Assembly: GCF_002878395.1 (NCBI RefSeq)
Contig: NC_061115.1
Location: 94,472,882 to 94,536,881 of the forward strand
Origin: Capsicum annuum
Lineage: Eukaryota > Streptophyta > Magnoliopsida > Solanales > Solanaceae
DNA length: 64,000 nucleotides
Reading direction: 5' to 3'
The position numbers were made by a program, and so were the translations under genes. Shown here in pieces: positions 11,100 to 23,699 of the stretch. Under the pieces are notes generated by a model. It was not told where the DNA came from, ran no database searches, and saw only the letters and a program-made list of their open reading frames with translations. The stretch's first letter is position 1, and each line of letters starts with the position of its first letter.

Positions 11100-12690
11100 A
11101 AAGGGTGATAGAATAGACTATTGTAGATATTATTGGCAGCTCTCCAGGTATTTTACCTCATAAAATTTAGTTGGATGAGGATTGCACACCAATAATTGAG
11201 CACCAATGTTGACTTAACCCACCTATGAAAGATGTGGTTAAGAAGGAAATCATCAAATGGCTTGATATAGGAGTTGTGTATCCCATTTCTGATAGTAAGT
11301 GGGTAAGCCTTGTGCAATGTACGCCTTAAAAAGGGGGCATGACTGTTATAGCAATTGAGAATAATGAGGTGATACCACTCAGACCTATCACTGGGTGGAG
11401 AGTTTGCATGGATTATCGAAAACTCAACTCATGGACATTGAAGGACCACTTCTTAATGCCTTTTATGGATTGAATGCTTGATTAGTTGATGGGAAGAGGT
11501 TGGTATTATTTTTTGGATTTGTATTCCGGTTATAATTAGATCTCTATAGCCCTGGAGGACCAGGAAAAGACGACATTCACATGCCTGAATGACACGTTTA
11601 CTTTTAAACGAATGGTATTTGGATTGTGTAATGCACCCGCTACTTGTCAATGGTGCATGATATCTATGTTTTTTGATATGGTTGAAGATACCTAGCAGGT
11701 GTTTATGGATAACTTTTATTCGTAGGTGATTCTGTTGAACTGTGTTTGATAAATTTGAGTAGAGCCTTGAAGCGGTGAGAGGAGTTCAATTTGATGCTTA
11801 ATTGGGAGAAATGCCACTTCATGGTGAAGGAGGGCATTGTTCTAGGAAACAAAATTTCTGCAAAGGGAATTAAGGTCGATCGAGCTAAAGTTGAGGTTAT
11901 TGAGAAGCTTCCACCTCCCATTTCAGTAAAGGGGGTGCATGTTTCTTAGTCACGCATGCTTTTATCGGAGGTTTATAAAAGACTTCTCAAGAATTGCAAA
12001 TCCACTTTACAAACTTTAGGAGAAGGAGGTTAAGTTCAACTTTGATGATGATTGTTTGAAGGCATTTGAATGCCTCAAAGGGAAGCTATTTGACGCACCT
12101 ATTATTGTTGCATCGAATTGGTCAAAGCTATTTGAGATTATGTATATGATACAAGCGGTGTTTCACTTGGAGGTGTTCTTGAGCAGAAGAGGGATAAACT
12201 ATTTTATCCCATTTACTATGCAACCAAATAACTGAATGGGGCCCAAAAGAACTACATTATCACTCAACATGAACTTCTTGCAGTAGTTTATGCTTTTGAG
12301 GAGTTCCGAGCTTATTTTCAAGGAACCAAGGTGGTGGTCTAAACTGACCACATAGCCTTGTGATATTTGATGGCAAAAAAGGATGCAAAACCAAGGTTGA
12401 TTGGATAGGTGCTGCTGATTCAAGAATTTGACTTCAGAGTCAAAGATAGGAAGGGTTGCAAAAACTAAGTTACAGACTATCTGTCTAGGTTGGAGGGGAA
12501 GCAAACGGTTGGAGATAAATTTGTAATTAATGATACATTTTCGGATGAGGAAATCTTGGCTGCTATTTTGGAGAAAATACCTTGGTATGCTGATTTCGCA
12601 AACTATGTGGTGAGCGATGTGATTCCGGAGAATCTTTCTTTTCATCAAAGAAAGTAGTTTCTCCATGATGTGACACATTACTTCTGGGAT
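11100..12690 (+). pseudogene. Reverse transcriptase-RNase H pseudogene (A)
   Basis: Copies element RNA into DNA and removes the RNA strand. RT is recognisable from KKEIIKWLDIGVVYPISD (about 11245) through GWRVCMDYRKLNSW (about 11395), FKRMVFGLCNAPAT (about 11606) and the catalytic block. That block reads F-M-D-N at 11702-11713 instead of F-M-D-D, so a catalytic aspartate is lost. RNase H sequence follows, spread over several frames, from about 12100 to 12500, with LVQCTP and DHIAL-type motifs broken. Many stops. Neighbours are the protease upstream and integrase downstream, the normal Ty3/gypsy order. Confidence 0.85.
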
Positions 12691-12699
12691 GAGCCATAT

Positions 12700-13835
12700 T
12701 TGTTTTGACGTTATGCTGACAATATTATAAGGAGATGTGTTCCAGAAGTAGATATGTTGAGTATCTTAAAAGCATGTCATTTTTCCCCAGTTGGAGGTCA
12801 CTATGCCAGTGACCGTACTGCTAGAAAAGTGCCACAAAGCATTTGCTATTGGATGACTTTGTTCAAAGATGCTTATGAGTTTGTGAGAAGATATGACCAT
12901 TAAATGCCTTTGACAGAAATAATAGAGGTAGAATTGTTCAATGTTTGGGTCATCGACTTAATGGGGCCTTTTGTGAGCTCATATGGGATGAAATATATCT
13001 TAGTTTCTATTTACTATGTCTCGAAATGGGTTGAAGCTATTGCTTTGGCTGACAATGAAGGGAAGAGAGTAGTTTCGTTCCTTAAAAGGAACATATTCTC
13101 TCGATTTGGGGTTCCACACACCATTATAAGTGACAGTGGATCTTATTTTTGCAATCGTGTGTTTTGGGTTGCCTTAGCAAAGTATGGTGTTAAGCAGCAC
13201 AAGGTAGTGACTCCATACCACCCACAAACTAGTAGGCATGTGGAGATTTCGAATAGAGAGATCAAAGCCATACTTGCTAAATCAGTCAATGCTAGCAGAA
13301 AGGACTGGTCTAGGGAGCTTGATGACGCCTTTTGGAAATACAGAACAACTTTCAAGATACCAATTCGCATGTCACCATACCAGTTGTTTTACGGCAAGGC
13401 ATGTCATTACCAATTAAATTAGATCATAAGGCATTGTGGGCACTTAGGATGCTTAATTTGAACTGGAATGAGGCAGCACAATTGAGATTGGAGAATCTGA
13501 ATAAGATGGATTAGTTTTTTCTTAGGGCGTATGAAAGAGTTGATCTTTACAAGGAGAAAATAAAGAAGCACCATGATCGGAGGATTACAAAAAGAGATTA
13601 TAAGAAAGGTGATTGGGTGCTTATTTACAACTCCAGACTGAAGCTGTTCCTAGGTAAACTTCTATCAAAATGGTCGAGTCTATTCCAAGTTAATCAATTC
13701 TACTCGTCTGGAGTAGTTGAACTTGCAAATGAAGATAGAAGTGTCTTCAAAGTAAATGGGCAGTGACTGAAGTTGTATATCAGTAAAATAGACTCAATAA
13801 AATGCATAGCTACTATCTATCTCAATGAAGTTTGA
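12700..13835 (+). pseudogene. Athila integrase pseudogene (A)
   Basis: Inserts the DNA copy into the genome. The best stretch, 12904-13422, contains all three catalytic residues: the aspartate of VIDLMGPF, the aspartate of IISDSGSYF and the glutamate of HVEISNREIK, followed by SPYQLFYGKACH. The zinc-binding end upstream is partly kept (KACHFSPVGGHYA), but the CxxC pair is disrupted by a stop before 12904. The C-terminal domain at 13510-13835 ends TIYLNEV then a stop at 13833-13835, the same ending as in B. Several frameshifts separate these parts. Confidence 0.9.
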
Positions 13836-14331
13836 GTAATCGAGATAACTATGTCGGACTGCGACATTAAATCAGGCGCTAGTAGGAGGCAATCCACCAA
13901 GTGTTGTTGTAACCATAATTAAAGTTTATTTATTTTTTGTGCAATCTAATGTGGTTGTGGAGTGTGCAGGATTGAAATTGTTGAAAGAGAAGAGTTTTTA
14001 CACTTGATGGGTAGTTGATGGGATAACTAATGGACCGTCAAGTTATTGATGGGCTGCCATTGTTGCCATCAAAGCCAAGGTAAAAATTTGAACATTCTAG
14101 ATAGGGATTGACGATTGAGTTGGCGGACCATCAACAAACTGATGAACCATCAGAGGAACTGTTAGCTTGAAGCTGAAATTCTGAGTGTTGGAATGGATTG
14201 ACGGACCACTTGACGGACCACCACATGATTGACGCACCATCGAAGTAACCATTACAATAAATTAGAGTGGCCCAGCTTCTGGTAAGCATCGACGGCCAAC
14301 CTGGTGGACCGTCGAGAGTCTGATGGACCGT
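13836..14331 (+). other. Post-pol leader and GACGGTCC cluster of A
   Basis: Directly after the integrase stop comes the Athila post-pol block AGTAGGAGGCAATCCACC (13881-13898). From about 13990 to 14331 there are many GATGGACCGTCA / GACGGACCA / GACGGCCAACC motifs in both orientations. The leader stops at 14331-14336, where element B is inserted, and resumes at 28158. No coding content is visible. The cluster is upstream of the env-like promoter at 28374 once B is removed. Confidence 0.7.
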
Positions 14332-14336
14332 CAGGT

Positions 14337-16021
14337 TGATACGCCCAAATTAGAACTCTCAGTAGAAAGTGTAAGCGATTGCTGTCAAATATAGAAACCA
14401 ACTAGGTTGGGTGTCGAATCCCACAGGGAATACTATGCTCACTAAGTGTTGTAATCGTTATTATACTGTTGATCAGAGGTTCCTAACCAAAAAGGAGGGT
14501 TTTTGGGTTTTAATTTGTAAAATAATTAATTGTAACAAGAGTATTCCAACTAATGATTCTCTTTGTCTTTCGTAACTTTATGAGATTAAACAAACCAGGG
14601 TTATGGTCACCAAAATGGTAACACCATTTGGGTTGTGAATCATTAATGAGTTTCGCTTAGCAAATTCAATTGTAAGAAAGGTTGAGTCCTATTATTATCC
14701 CTCTATTTCTCAACCTAAGTGGATATATTATTCTCTAATTCTCTCATACTCGAAGGATGCATTATTCTTTCAATCTATTTCTCATGTAAGCTAATCCTGT
14801 TAGGGCATTTTCTATTACTCTAAAGGTTAAAGCCCTTAGAATTCATATAAACACTTTCTTTTCCCAACAAACACTTTCCTTTCAGACAAGTGTTGTTCTA
14901 GGGCTCACTCTTCAAGTTTACAACCAAGAAAAGTCATGAAATTGAAGAAATCTTTAAGCAATGTCATTGAATTATGGAACTCAAACTGATTCCCAACCCA
15001 TAGATGTGTTTCACATTAAGGATCCCATAACCCTAGTTATGGGATATTAGCCACAATACTCCATAGAAGAAGAAGAAGTCATTCTTGTATTATTCATAAA
15101 TAGATTAAGAATTTACATACAAAGAATCCTAAGAATCAGTTCTTCAATCTTCAATAATCAATCGTTCAATGCTAAAGTACTCCCAGATCTAAAGAATCCC
15201 CAAAGTACTGGGTTACAAAAAGTTTCAATAGATGATAAAACTTGTAAAAGAAAGAAAAGAGATCCCTTCTTAACCCTAAAATATTGTGTTTATATGTTCC
15301 CAGCTAAAAAAGAATTTAAAATTTAAAAACAAAAAAGCTGTGTCCCAATTGACGGTCCATATGGAGGACCGTCAAAGAGTTGACAGTCCACCATCTTGTC
15401 CTTCACTCATTTCTTCCAAATAGCAGTTTCTGGATAAGACCTGACGGTCCACCTGGTGGTCCTTCGTATGACTGATGGTCCATCACATTAACCGTCATTG
15501 AGTTCCTCTGGAGGGTGGTTTTTGGATAAGTATTGACAGTCCATCTGGTGGTCCGTCGTATGACTGACGATCCACCATGTTGATCGTCACTGAGTTACTC
15601 TAAAATTTGGTTTCTCGATAAGTATTGATGGTCCATCTGGTGGTCTGTCGCATGACTGATGGTCCAACATTTTGATCGTTACTGAGTTTCTCTGAAAGGT
15701 GATTTCTGGATAAGGGTTGACGGTCTATCTGGTGGTCCATCACATGTCTGACGGTCCGCCATGTTTTCTGTAACTCAAGGCATTTGTGTGGTAGGTTCTG
15801 GATCGCCTTGATGGTCGACCTGGTGGTCCGTCGAAAGACTGACGGTCCACCATTTTGACTGTCAAACTCACTTTTCTGCTACTTTTTCCAGCTTTCTTCT
15901 GTGGTTATCTCCTTTCACTAAAAACACTAAAATCATTATTAAATAGTACTTTGGTTGACTGAAAACATACAATATCCCTAAGAAAATGATGCTAACTATT
16001 CTGTAATATACCAGAACATCA
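14337..16021 (-). repeat. 3' LTR of element B
   Basis: 1,685-bp LTR; on the plus strand it starts TGATACGCC and ends AGAACATCA, so on the minus strand it begins TGATGTTCT and ends GGCGTATCA, the same ends as A. It carries TGTCGAATCCCACAGGG (14410-14426), the complement of the conserved Athila phrase, a TATA box (minus strand AACATATAAAC at 15288-15298), and the 92-bp array upstream of it. Confidence 0.92.
15431..15890 (-). repeat. 92-bp tandem array in B 3' LTR
   Basis: The anchor TGGATAAG-like sequence occurs at 15431, 15523, 15615, 15707 and 15799, exactly 92 bases apart each time. Each unit contains two imperfect inverted repeats of the type GACGGTCCACCTGGTGGTCC and GACGGTCCACCATGTTGATC. 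A partial unit lies to the left from about 15345. On the minus strand the array is upstream of the TATA box at 15298, so it is in U3. The same five-copy array is in the 5' LTR. Confidence 0.9.
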
Positions 16022-16532
16022 ACACCCTCAACTCAAGGTAATTGCTTGTCCTCAAATAACTCCGTACCTAATTGCACACATGAACAATAAAATGACAAGC
16101 AACCAACCCTTGAAACATTTTGATGCAACTATTCACTAATCATTTCAATCACATACATCAGTATCCACACCCAGAATTTATCATAGTTCAGTTCACAAGC
16201 ATGAATGTTTCATTCTACAGAGAACAACAAAGTTCAGTGAAACTTCGGTTGCCCTCACAATAATGAAATCCACCACTCATTATTTGATGTGGACAAAGTC
16301 TAACTCTCACACTCACACAGAAGTTACAACCATAGTCCAAGTACCCATAGGCTTTCCCTAGCCGTACGACACTACTTCAAGATTGACTCACTAGGGTCAA
16401 ACAGGTCTTTTCGAGGCTTGCAATGAGGTTTCGGGTCAGGAGGGGTATGTTTTTGGGTAAAGTGACTTATTGAAACTTAAATCTCCTTTCCCTAGGATCT
16501 TTTCAACTTCAAGTTGCTATATATATATATTA

Positions 16533-16569
<37 letters not shown>

Positions 16570-17423
16570 TTGATAACAACTACCTTTCGACTCAGGATAA
16601 TGCAGTCAGTGGCCAATCTTTTGACATTAGCCACCCTCAACTTAGATGCTTTATCTAAGTTGAAATGTACAATGCCAAGTAATTTGCAAAGGCTGGAGCT
16701 AAATGTTAAAACCTTACGGAGAGTAATTAACAGTGACAGGATTTCAGAACGGGTTTTAAAGACAAAAGATGGGCTCAAAAAAGATAATCTTTCTGGTGGG
16801 TGTTGTTTATTTAGGTTAGAAGGGCTCAAAGTACAAGGAGGCCATTTATCCTACCCTATTACTCCCCTAGAAGACTGTATCTATAACTCCGACAAGTTCT
16901 AGGTCTTAACCTATGAAAGAACTTCAAGTATAACCTCCCCCCCACAGGCAACGAAATTAAACTTCCTTTGTATTTCTTGGAATGTTCATTGCATGTTGCA
17001 TGCACCTCTTCTAGACCAATGCTAAATGTAGAATTATTGAGATTTATATACACATGTTTACATGAATAAGGTAAATAATTACATATACATGCTCATAGTC
17101 TTATGCCGCATCATTCATAGACCATATTTATAACAAAGTACTAAAACAGAAACAGTTTATAGATACTCATTTAACACATATATTTACATTACAGGCTGCA
17201 GAATTTGAAATGAGATAATAAAAAAACCCTAAACATAATTTGAAATACGATAATAAAAACACCCTAAACATACCGCTCTACTAGATAGTACATGATTGGA
17301 TTCAGAATATCGGCAACACATCCAACCATGGTTAAATATACCCTATCCCCACACCAAAAGATATGCATTGTCCTCAAAGCGATAAATTACCATAACTGAG
17401 GATTGGGTTATCTACTTTTCCTT
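16022..17423 (-). other. Polypurine tract and 3' untranslated region of B
   Basis: The minus-strand polypurine tract CCTTGAGTTGAGGGTGT abuts the LTR at 16022-16038. The remaining 1.4 kb is the noncoding stretch between the env-like stop and the LTR, and matches A at 31121-32665 in general layout. A short frame at 16470-16658 is only the translated microsatellite. I see no gene in it. Confidence 0.7.
16517..16571. repeat. (TA)n/(ATT)n microsatellite
   Basis: A run of TA dinucleotides passes into about thirteen ATT/TTA triplets. The matching point in A (near 32060) is only TATATATTTTTTTTAAA, so the run expanded within B. Confidence 0.95.
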
Positions 17424-19445
17424 CTATTCCTCTGAGGAATTTGTTAGGTGGGGTGAGGTCCCTACGTTCTCACCCTATGCAATGTTGGCCCCTATGGTGG
17501 TAGGAGCGCTCACAACTTCACCCTCCATATTTTGAGGGACAATCTCATGAATTGAACCTGCACTTCGCCCCCTTGCTGGGGCAGCACTAGTAAAGACTCC
17601 TACTACTTTATTTTCTTCTTCTCTTTACTTTCTTTTAGCTTTTTTCTTTGACTTCTTTACAGCTCTCTTCAGGTTATGCTGGTGCAACTCCTCAGGTGAC
17701 ATTGCTTCTTTCTTTCTCCTTTTTTCTTCTTTCCTTGCTGCTTTTTCATCCATTTGCTGCTTGCCTTTGTCCTTCACGGGTCTACCCATCAGATCTAAAA
17801 TGCCCTCATCATCATCACTTATTGCCAAAGTCAGGTCAAATGTAGGCGGTTGGGATTGTTTCTTCTTTAACTCTTCTATGTCAGCCTTTGCCTGCTCAAA
17901 ATCAGCCATGAGCTTGGCAAGATCAGGGAGAGATAGTGAATCTAGCCTTTTATTGATGCGAGCTTCCATGTTATCCATCCTAACTTGAATATTTTGAAAT
18001 GTCCTGACTGCTTCAGCCATAATTTCATCCATAAAAGGTTTGAAATCTCCAGCCCACTTTTCTAACTGCTTCTGAAATCACTTTTGATTCTTCACCACTT
18101 TGATAAAATTCGCCAGGTTGAATTTGTATTCTGCAAAATCTTCTCCACCAGCAAACTGTATTGAATCTGACCCTACAGACATACCCTGGGGCACATAATC
18201 AGGTGGGACATATGTGGTAATAGGTAAAGGCATACCTTCGGGAATTTCTGTGGCTTCGCGAACTGGTACAGACTGAGACTGATATGCTAGACGTTTGGTC
18301 ATACGAATTTTGAACTTTGGTTTGTCTTTCAACTTCTTAATGTCCTGCTTATGTGTAGCCTGTACCTCACTGTCAACCCCACTGATCAGTTGCACCCCAA
18401 CTTGTTTGCATATTTCAGTGATCAAACATGGGAAGGGTATTGAGGTGGTCACTTTATGTACTCGCACAAACATCTCATCTGCAATTAGCAGACCAAAATC
18501 AATTGGTAGCCCTGAAATCAAACTGGACACTACTACTGCTCTGTGATGATCCAGGTTCCCATCTCTTTTTGTTGGCATTAACCTCAACCGGACAATAGCC
18601 CACCAGAACTTAGCTTTAAAGCTAAGAGTGAACTTTGTGATGCGCTCTTTGGAATTAGTCAACCAGGAAGGATTTCCATCATCAGTCAATAATGAGGTCG
18701 CCTAACGTCTCTGAACGGAATCATTTCTTATTCTGTACTCAAAATCTGGGACCACAGGTGGAGCCTCATATCCTAGCCTAAATAGCATCCTATTAATTGT
18801 TTGGGCTGAGATATCAACGGTGACCCCTCGGACTGGGACAGACTCCCTATTTGGTCTATGTGAGATTGGAGTTCTCTTTGGACATTTTGCTTTCACCAAA
18901 CTTAGGTAATTTGCAAAGAATTCTATTACCTAATTCGGTTGGTAGTTTCCTGGTGGCCTGCTCATCCATGCTAGTCCATATTCATTGAACCGGCGCTCTA
19001 ACTAGGGATATTCATGAAGCTCTATTGTCATAATCTGATGTTCTTCTAGAAATGACCTTCAGATCCCTCGATCTGTGGGTGTCAACCCGTCATAGAACTC
19101 TTTGTGTGATCCCTCGATTTACCACCTGATAGCGTCTCGAATCTGGGGATCTTTCCTCCTGATAATGTTATCACCCTCCTATTCATTTTCTGTATTAGTA
19201 GCTTTCTTTTGATCCTTCACATTAGCCATTTTATCTTCGCTTTCTATGGGTAATGGTTGGGCTGAAGCAACTGTTGCTTCATTCATCCTTGAATCAGTGA
19301 AACTGATGCTATTCTCACTTTTCTCCTCAGACTGGGGGATTGTGATGGCTTTTCTTTCAGTTTGCCTAGTATTATAGGATAGTGCAGATGTATTTCTACC
19401 TTATTGAGATCTTTCTCCTCTGGCTTGTGGAAGTTTAGGGGCCAT
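17424..19445 (-). pseudogene. Env-like third frame of B (plant transposon protein type)
   Basis: Minus-strand frame of about 670 codons at the position called 'env-like' in Athila. Start: ATG at 19445, just after a good splice acceptor. N-terminal part is acidic and low in structure. The middle (about 18690-18300) has AKFWWAIVRLRLMPT, SSLISGLPIDFG and IPFPCLITEICKQVGV, which resembles the family annotated in plants as 'putative plant transposon protein'. A coiled-coil follows (about 17990-17850, LADLMADFEQAKADIEEL-like heptads), then a lysine-rich tail (KKSKKKAKRK near 17640). There is no visible signal peptide or membrane segment, so a true envelope is unlikely. Stops at about 18700, 18075 and 17625 break it; homology to A carries the ancestral frame to 17424. 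Function unknown. Confidence 0.75.
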
Positions 19446-19450
19446 ATAAC

Positions 19451-20021
19451 CTGAAAACCAGTTTAAAAAATTAGTTCAAAATTCAAACACAATCAAAGTT
19501 GTTGCAAATGTGGTCTGACGGTAGATCTGATGGTCCACCAGAGGTTCGATGGTCCACCAAATCTGCCATCAACCATTAAGCAGTGACCCATAAAATCTTG
19601 AGCCTTCTGATAGTTAACATGGTGGTCCATCACAAAGTTGATGGTCCACAACTTCGACCGTCATGGCTTATACAGAAGATGTATTTTATTGAGTATTCTG
19701 ATGTTCATCTTGGTGGTCCGTCAAAAAGTTGACGATCCACCAGTTTGACCGTCACACCTTCGTCTTCATCCAAAAATTCTGGGTTCGACCATTTTGTCGA
19801 GCAATAGAACATCAGGTCATATTTTCAACTACCATCATAGCTCTAAACTCATATTTTAAGCACATTGGTCTTATTTTACACTTTATATCACCCATATTTC
19901 ACACGAGTTTGTACTTTGAATTTTAACTTAAGACATTCATACTCAGTACACTAAGAACAAACCAATAAATCATTCTTTTACACTTAATATGGACTACCAG
20001 AAGAGAAGGGCTTTCACTTAC
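19451..20021 (-). other. Predicted leader intron of B env-like gene
   Basis: On the minus strand ATCGAG|GTAAGTG at 20022/20021 is a near-perfect donor. A pyrimidine-rich stretch ending GGTTTTCAG at 19451 is the acceptor, six bases before the ATG. Length 571 bases. Element A has donor and acceptor at the same places, with a 590-base intron. The intron holds further GACGGTCC-type motifs (19510-19760). Splicing is predicted, not shown. Confidence 0.65.
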
Positions 20022-20144
20022 CTCGATTCTCGATTACACTACGTGCTTAAAGCTTCAGAGACAAAGCTAACTTACAAATCCTAGCACCTGTGTTACTTTT
20101 TGGTTTGTGATAGAGAGACGGGAGAGTTGAGTTGATTTAAATAA
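20022..20144 (-). promoter_or_regulatory. Predicted internal promoter and leader exon of B
   Basis: The minus strand reads TTATTTAAAT at 20144-20135, a strong TATA-like box. It is followed by a pyrimidine- and adenine-rich leader (CTCTCCCGTCTCTCTATCAC) that ends at the splice donor at 20022. No ATG precedes the donor in the leader after the likely start. A has TATTTAACC at 28374-28383 at the same spacing. This suggests separate transcription of the env-like gene. Confidence 0.6.
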
Positions 20145-20877
20145 GGCACAAATGGAGGAGATGATGGGCCTCAGATGGGATAACTCTTTTCAGGTTCTTT
20201 GAATCTTAAAGAAGTGGAAAAGTCAAAGGTCATGGAATGATTATAATGAGTGTACGCGCTCAATTTTATTCTCAAAATCTCACTTTGGGTCAAATACAGA
20301 GTACTTATAAAGAGTACCAATTTAACCCAATCCAATTTAGAGTTAGGGTTAAAGTGACAGTCAAATTAATGGTACTCATGAATGTGACGTACCACCACTC
20401 TGAATGTCATCCCTTACCTAAGTCGATATGTTTCTATTTCAGTATGACGGTAAGTGGGATGGTTCACTAAATCTATGATAGTCCACCAGATTGGCCGTTA
20501 CTACTTACCAAAATATGGGTTACCAGTCTTACTTCTGACGGCTGTTTTAACGGGCCACCAAGTATGTGACGGTCCACCACTTAATCTGTCAGATCCTATC
20601 CAGTGTATGCATTTTCTTCCCAATTATTGACGGTTGAAAGTATTGGTCCGTCAGAGGACTGGTGGTCCATCAAGTCGTCCGTCACAATGGTCCAGTCGCT
20701 CAGATGTATGCCTATTTCCCTCTTTACCGAATTTATGGCTTTGTACACTTCATTAACGCATCAAAATTGCCCAAAAACATAAAATAGACTCTAACTATGG
20801 TTACAACAATATGTTGTGGGTTACGTCCCACTAGCACCTGATTTAACGTCGCGACATGACTCAAGTATCTTGAGTAC
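20145..20877 (-). other. Post-pol leader of B with motif cluster
   Basis: Noncoding stretch between the integrase stop and the internal promoter. Next to the integrase is the post-pol block (minus strand GTGCTAGTGGGACGTAACCC, about 20818-20837). Between about 20370 and 20690 are many GACGGTCCACC / TGGTCCGTCA motifs in both orientations, upstream of the TATA box. No coding content is visible. Confidence 0.7.
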
Positions 20878-22140
20878 TCAGACTTCATTGAGATAAAAGA
20901 CATCAATATTTTTTATTAAGTCTTTTGGACCAATATAAAGTTTGATTCTTTGCCCATTCACTTTGAAGACACTACCATCTTCGTTTTCAAGCTTAACTAC
21001 TCCAAATGAGTAGACTTGGATAATTTTGAATGGACCTGACCATTTAGGCTTCAACTTGCCTGCAAATAGCTTTAGTATGGAGTTGAAAAGTAGTACCAAA
21101 TCACCTTTCCTTAATTCTCTCTTTGCAATCCCTTGATCATGGTATTTCTTCATCTTTTCTTTATACAAGTCGGCTCTTTCATAAGCCCTGAGACCAAATT
21201 CATCCATCTCATTCATCTACTCCAATCTTAGATCAGCTTCTTGCTTCCAGTGCATATTCATCCTTTTGAGAGCCCATAAGGCTTTATTCTCAAGATCGAT
21301 TGGCAAATGACATGCCTTCCCATAGACCAGCTGATATGGAGACATCCCAATTGGTGTCTTGGAAGTATTTCGGTACGCCCACAAGGCATCATCTAGCTTC
21401 TGAGACCAATCTTTCTTATTAGCGTTCACAATTTTGGCAATTATGGCCTTAATCTCACGATTCAACACCTCTACTTGACCACTAGTTTATGGGTGATATG
21501 GAGTTGCTACTCGGTGTTGTTTTACTCCATACTTTGCAAAAACAGCCCTGAAAACTTTATTGCAGAAATGGGATCCCCCATCACTTATGATTGTTCTTGG
21601 TACTCCAAAACGGGAGAATATGTTCTTCTTAAAAAATGCTACAACTCTTTTTCCTTCATTGTCAGCCAACGCCATAGCTTTTACCCATTTTGAAACATAG
21701 TCTACAGCTACTAGGATGTATTTTAACCCATATGAACTTAAAAATGGGCCCATGAAGTCAATGTCCCATACATCAAACAACTCTACTTCCATCATTTTGG
21801 ACATTGGCATCTCATGGCGTTTGGAGATAGATCCTTGTCTCTGACATTGATCACATCTATGAATAAGCTCATATACATCTCTGAATAGTGTGGGCCAATA
21901 GTAGCCACTCTGCAGTACTTTCTAAGCATTACGGTCACCTTTATGGTGACCACCAATAGGTGAAATGTGGCATGCTTCCAAAATACTCAGCATCTCCACA
22001 TCTAGGACACAGTGCCTAATAACACCATCTGCACATCGCCGAAAAAAATAGGGCTCATCCCAGAAATACTGGGTTACATCATGAAGGAAAATTATCCTTT
22101 AGTGAATGGAAAGATTATCTGGCATCACCTTACTTACCAT
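20878..22140 (-). pseudogene. Athila integrase pseudogene (B)
   Basis: Nearly intact minus-strand integrase. The zinc-binding end has ACHISPIGGHH and HRCDQC. The catalytic core has the aspartate of DIDFMGPF, that of ISDGGSHF and the glutamate of [10 protein letters not shown], so all three metal ligands are present. Then come [18 protein letters not shown] and the C-terminal domain with WSGPFKIIQVYSFG, ending FYLNEV at 20878. Two in-frame stops (one before TSGQVEV, one before MNEMDEFG) and one in the zinc domain are the only major lesions I see. There is no chromodomain, as expected for Athila. Confidence 0.9.
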
Positions 22141-22161
22141 GTAGTTTGAAAAATCAGCATA

Positions 22162-23690
22162 TCACGAAATCTGCTCGAGCTTCGCAGCTAGTATCTTCTC
22201 ATCCGGAAAAGAATCATCAATATCTAACTTGTCCTTGATTGCTTGTTCACATTCAAGTCTGGATAAGTGATCAACTACCTGATTTTCACATCCCTTATGA
22301 TCCTTTACCTCAAAGTTGAATTCTTGAAGCAACAATACCCACCAGATAAATCTCGGCTTCACATCTTTTTTAGCCATTAAGTACCTCAGAGCTATATGAT
22401 CCGTGTGGACCACCACCTTTGTCCCAATAAAATACGCTCTAAATTTCTCAAATGCGTAAACTACAGCTAGGAGCTCTTGTTCAATGACAGTGTAGTTCTT
22501 TTGAGTCCCATTTAGGGCTTTGTTGGCATAGTAGATTGGATGAAACAACTTATCCTTTTTTTGGCCCAACATAGCTCCAAGCGCCACCCCGCTAGCATCA
22601 CGTAATAGTTCAAATAGCTTTACACAGTCCAGAGTAATAATAACTGAAGCCTCCACTAATTTTAGCTTAATGCATTCAAATGCCTGCCTGCAGTCATCAT
22701 CAAAAGAGAACTTGGCCTCTTTTTCAAGAAGTTTACATAATGGGTTTGCAACCTTCGAGAAATCTTTTACAAATCTACTATAAAATCTTGAATGACCAAG
22801 AAAGCTATGCACCCTTTTTACAAAGATGGGGAGAGGTAGTTTCTCGATGGCCTCAACCTTGGCCCTATCTACCTCAATACCTTTTGCAGAAATTTTATGA
22901 CCGAGAATAATGCCTTCCTTCACCATGAAGTGGAATTTTTCCCAGTTAAGTACCAGGTTAAACTCTTCACACCGATGTAATGCTTGACTTTAGTTCAGTA
23001 AACACAAGTCAAAGGAATCTCCAACAACTGAAAAATCATCCATAAACACCTCCAAGGTGTCTTTAACCATATCAGAGAAGATCGACATCATGCACCTCTA
23101 AAATGTGGCTGGTGTATTACATAAACAAAAGTGCATCCTTTTAAAAGCAAATGTGCTATGTGGGCACGTGAACGTCGTCTTCTCCTGATCTTCAGGAGCA
23201 TTGGAGATCTGATTATACCAAGAATAACCATCCAAGAAATAGTACCAATCTCTACCTGCCAAACGATCGAGCATCTGATCCATGAATGGCATTGGAAAGT
23301 GAACTTTTAGTTTCCACGAGTTGAGCTTTCGGTAGTCCATACACACCCTCCACCCTATGACAGGCCTGAGTGGAATTACCTCATTCTTCTCATTGGCCAC
23401 TACCATCATGACCCTTTCTTAGGCACACACTGTACAGGACTCACCCATTTACTGTCTGAGATTGGGTACACCACCTCTGCATCTAGCCACATGATGATTT
23501 CTTTCTTCACCACCTCTTGTATAGGTGGATTCAGGCGACGCTGATGCTCGATAGTAGGTACACAATCTTTCTCTAGATGAATCTTGTATGTACATATGGC
23601 AGGAGGGATACCAATGAATCTGCAATAGTCCAACCAATAGCTCTCTTGTATTTCTTAAGAACAGAGGTGAGAGCTTCCACCTATTGTTCG
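22162..23690 (-). pseudogene. Reverse transcriptase-RNase H pseudogene (B)
   Basis: Minus strand. RT runs from about 23640 (RRLNPPIQEVVKKEIIMWLD) through GWRVCMDYRKLNSW and ends in the catalytic block V-F-M-D-D-F at about 23059-23036, which is intact. RNase H and its linker are open over 22926-22162, with [45 protein letters not shown] and DHLSRLE. Lesions: a frameshift after CVPKK near 23410, stops near 23098 and 22990, and a glycine-to-tryptophan change in the DGYSGYNQI block. The RNase H part has no stop over 254 codons. Confidence 0.9.
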
Positions 23691-23699
23691 CCTAGATCA

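Noticed and set aside
15345..15890. Regular repeats resembling a CRISPR array
   Set aside because: The 92-base units are tandem with no unique spacers, lie inside a plant LTR, and occur at the same place in both LTRs.
16470..16902. Frames at 16470-16658, 16530-16829 and 16570-16902
   Set aside because: They are translations of the microsatellite and its flanks in a noncoding 3' region, with tyrosine or isoleucine runs and no family motifs.
17648..18546. Plus-strand frames such as 17648-17845 and 18295-18546 as host genes
   Set aside because: They mirror the minus-strand env-like frame, whose sequence is conserved with A and E; the plus-strand products are not.
17424..19445. A functional viral envelope gene in the Athila elements
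   Set aside because: No signal peptide, membrane helix or fusion-protein pattern is visible, and every copy has stops.
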